From the NCBI GenBank assembly GCA_017613475.1, contig JAGADT010000167.1, forward strand, positions 1 through 15,589: a stretch of DNA of 15,589 bases. Direction: 5' to 3'. Below, piece by piece: positions 14,586-15,589 of the stretch. Position 1 is the first letter of the stretch, and each line of letters begins with the position of its first letter. The notes below the pieces were generated by a model. The model made no database searches and was not told the DNA's origin. It saw only the letters and a list, made by a program, of their open reading frames with translations. Source of the DNA: Desulfovibrionaceae bacterium. GTDB taxonomy: Bacteria > Desulfobacterota > Desulfovibrionia > Desulfovibrionales > Desulfovibrionaceae. The position numbers and the translations under genes are program-made.

Positions 14586-15589
14586 ATGTCAAGCAAAGTC
14601 GTCATCATCGACTACGGATCTCAGGTTACCCAGCTCATCGCCCGGCGTGTGCGCGAAGCTGGAATCTATTCCGAAATCCACCCCTGCACCGTTACGGCAG
14701 AGGCTGTGCGCGCCATGAAGCCCTCGGCCGTCATCCTCTCCGGAGGCCCTGCCAGCGTGGGAGAAAAAGACGCCCCCCAGCTGGATGCGGGGCTGCTGGA
14801 ACTGGGGGTTCCGGTGCTTGGCATCTGCTATGGCATGCAGCTTCTCGCACGCCACCTCGGCGGGCGGCTGGAACAGTCGCAAACCCGTGAGTATGGCCCT
14901 GCCAACCTCACCATGCTTATCGACTGCCCCCTGTGGAACGGGCTCGACCGCTCCATCCCCTCCCGCGTATGGATGTCCCACGGCGACACGGTAAAAACGC
15001 CGCCCCCGGGGTATGCGGCAGCGGCCCGCACCGAAACGCTGGAAGTTGCCGCCTTTGCACCGCTGGATGCCAAGGCAGCGCCCATCTTTGGCGTGCAGTT
15101 CCACCCGGAAGTCCACCATTCGGCAGATGGCACAAAAATGCTGCGCAATTTCCTTTTCGACGTTGCGCACATTACGCCGGACTGGAGCATGACCTCCTTT
15201 GTGGAACGCACCGTGCGCGACGTAGCCGCCAAGGTTGGCAACAGGCATGTTGTGTGTGCGCTTTCCGGCGGCGTGGACTCCACCGTTGTGGCCGTGCTCC
15301 TGCACAAGGCCATTGGCCGGCAGCTCCACTGCATTTTCGTTGACAACGGCGTGCTCCGTGCCAATGAAGGAGAAGAAGTCGTCACATTCCTTAAGGAGCA
15401 CTTTGACCTCAACCTGACCTTTGTTCAGGCCCAGGACCGTTTTCTTGACCTCCTCAAGGGCGTGGATGACCCGGAAAAGAAACGGAAAATCATCGGGCAT
15501 ACCTTCATCGACGTGTTTGATGAAGAGGCCAGGCGCATCGGCAAGGTTGACTTCCTGGCCCAGGGCACGCTCTACCCCGATGTCATCGA
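14586..15589 (+). CDS. guaA: GMP synthase (glutamine-hydrolysing), 5' part, cut by window edge
   Basis: GuaA aminates XMP to GMP using glutamine and ATP. The window holds 334 codons and no stop; family members are about 510-525 residues, so roughly a third is missing. The class I glutamine amidotransferase domain (1-195) has the nucleophile C81 in GICYGMQ and H173/E175 in FHPEV. The ATP pyrophosphatase domain then starts, with the P-loop LSGGVDSTV at 226-234 and FVDNGVLR further on. AGGGAG (14574-14579) precedes the ATG. The frame is intact up to the edge, so this is truncation by the window and not a pseudogene. It completes the IMP-to-GMP pathway with guaB. Confidence 0.98.
   Translation, partial: MSSKVVIIDYGSQVTQLIARRVREAGIYSEIHPCTVTAEAVRAMKPSAVILSGGPASVGEKDAPQLDAGLLELGVPVLGICYGMQLLARHLGGRLEQSQTREYGPANLTMLIDCPLWNGLDRSIPSRVWMSHGDTVKTPPPGYAAAARTETLEVAAFAPLDAKAAPIFGVQFHPEVHHSADGTKMLRNFLFDVAHITPDWSMTSFVERTVRDVAAKVGNRHVVCALSGGVDSTVVAVLLHKAIGRQLHCIFVDNGVLRANEGEEVVTFLKEHFDLNLTFVQAQDRFLDLLKGVDDPEKKRKIIGHTFIDVFDEEARRIGKVDFLAQGTLYPDVI

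Noticed and set aside
14589..15500. A 303-codon open frame on the minus strand
   Set aside because: Antisense to guaA, which shows its catalytic residues in the plus frame.
1..15589. CRISPR array, insertion sequence, prophage, toxin-antitoxin or defence system
   Set aside because: No spaced repeats, terminal inverted repeats, transposase or recombinase motifs, tRNA-like clover or defence domains were seen. All large frames are accounted for by housekeeping or metabolic families.

Overview
This window is a stretch of ordinary, gene-dense bacterial chromosome. It carries 14 protein-coding genes, one of them cut by the right edge. No transposase, phage gene, CRISPR array, rRNA or tRNA was seen. 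The DNA is GC-rich with heavy use of GCC, CTG and AGG codons. The gene content (ThyX-type thymidylate synthase, LolA, HemW, a guaB-guaA pair, glycosyltransferases) and protein style suggest a Gram-negative anaerobe, most likely of the Desulfovibrionaceae. That placement rests on recognition only; no search was run.

Left part (1-7322, plus strand). A non-coding leader of about 330 bases is followed by a tandem-GAF protein closely coupled to thyX. Next come a diverged D-2-hydroxyacid dehydrogenase and a HAD phosphatase seven bases apart. A UvrD/PcrA-type helicase, endonuclease III (nth) and the lipoprotein carrier LolA then overlap at their ends. A hairpin after lolA probably ends this long co-directional run. 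A TTGACA box at the extreme left edge suggests a divergent gene lying outside the window.

Middle part (7369-9585). A GT2 glycosyltransferase on plus and a GT4 glycosyltransferase on minus converge on a GC-rich hairpin. They are probably surface polysaccharide or protein-glycosylation enzymes, with acceptor and sugar unknown.

The minus-strand block (9753-11999) holds rlmH, hemW and a small unrecognised protein. A good sigma70-like promoter for hemW overlaps the rlmH stop codon. Divergent from rlmH is a TsaC/YrdC gene for tRNA t6A synthesis. It is followed by guaB and guaA, the two steps from IMP to GMP. The guaB leader carries a consensus -35 box and a short terminator-like hairpin just before the ribosome binding site.

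I found no convincing undescribed multi-gene system. The best leads are smaller. One is the dehydrogenase with Lys at the usual catalytic Arg position, paired with a phosphatase. Others are the GAF-thyX coupling, the possible guaB attenuator, and the unassigned 136-residue protein.
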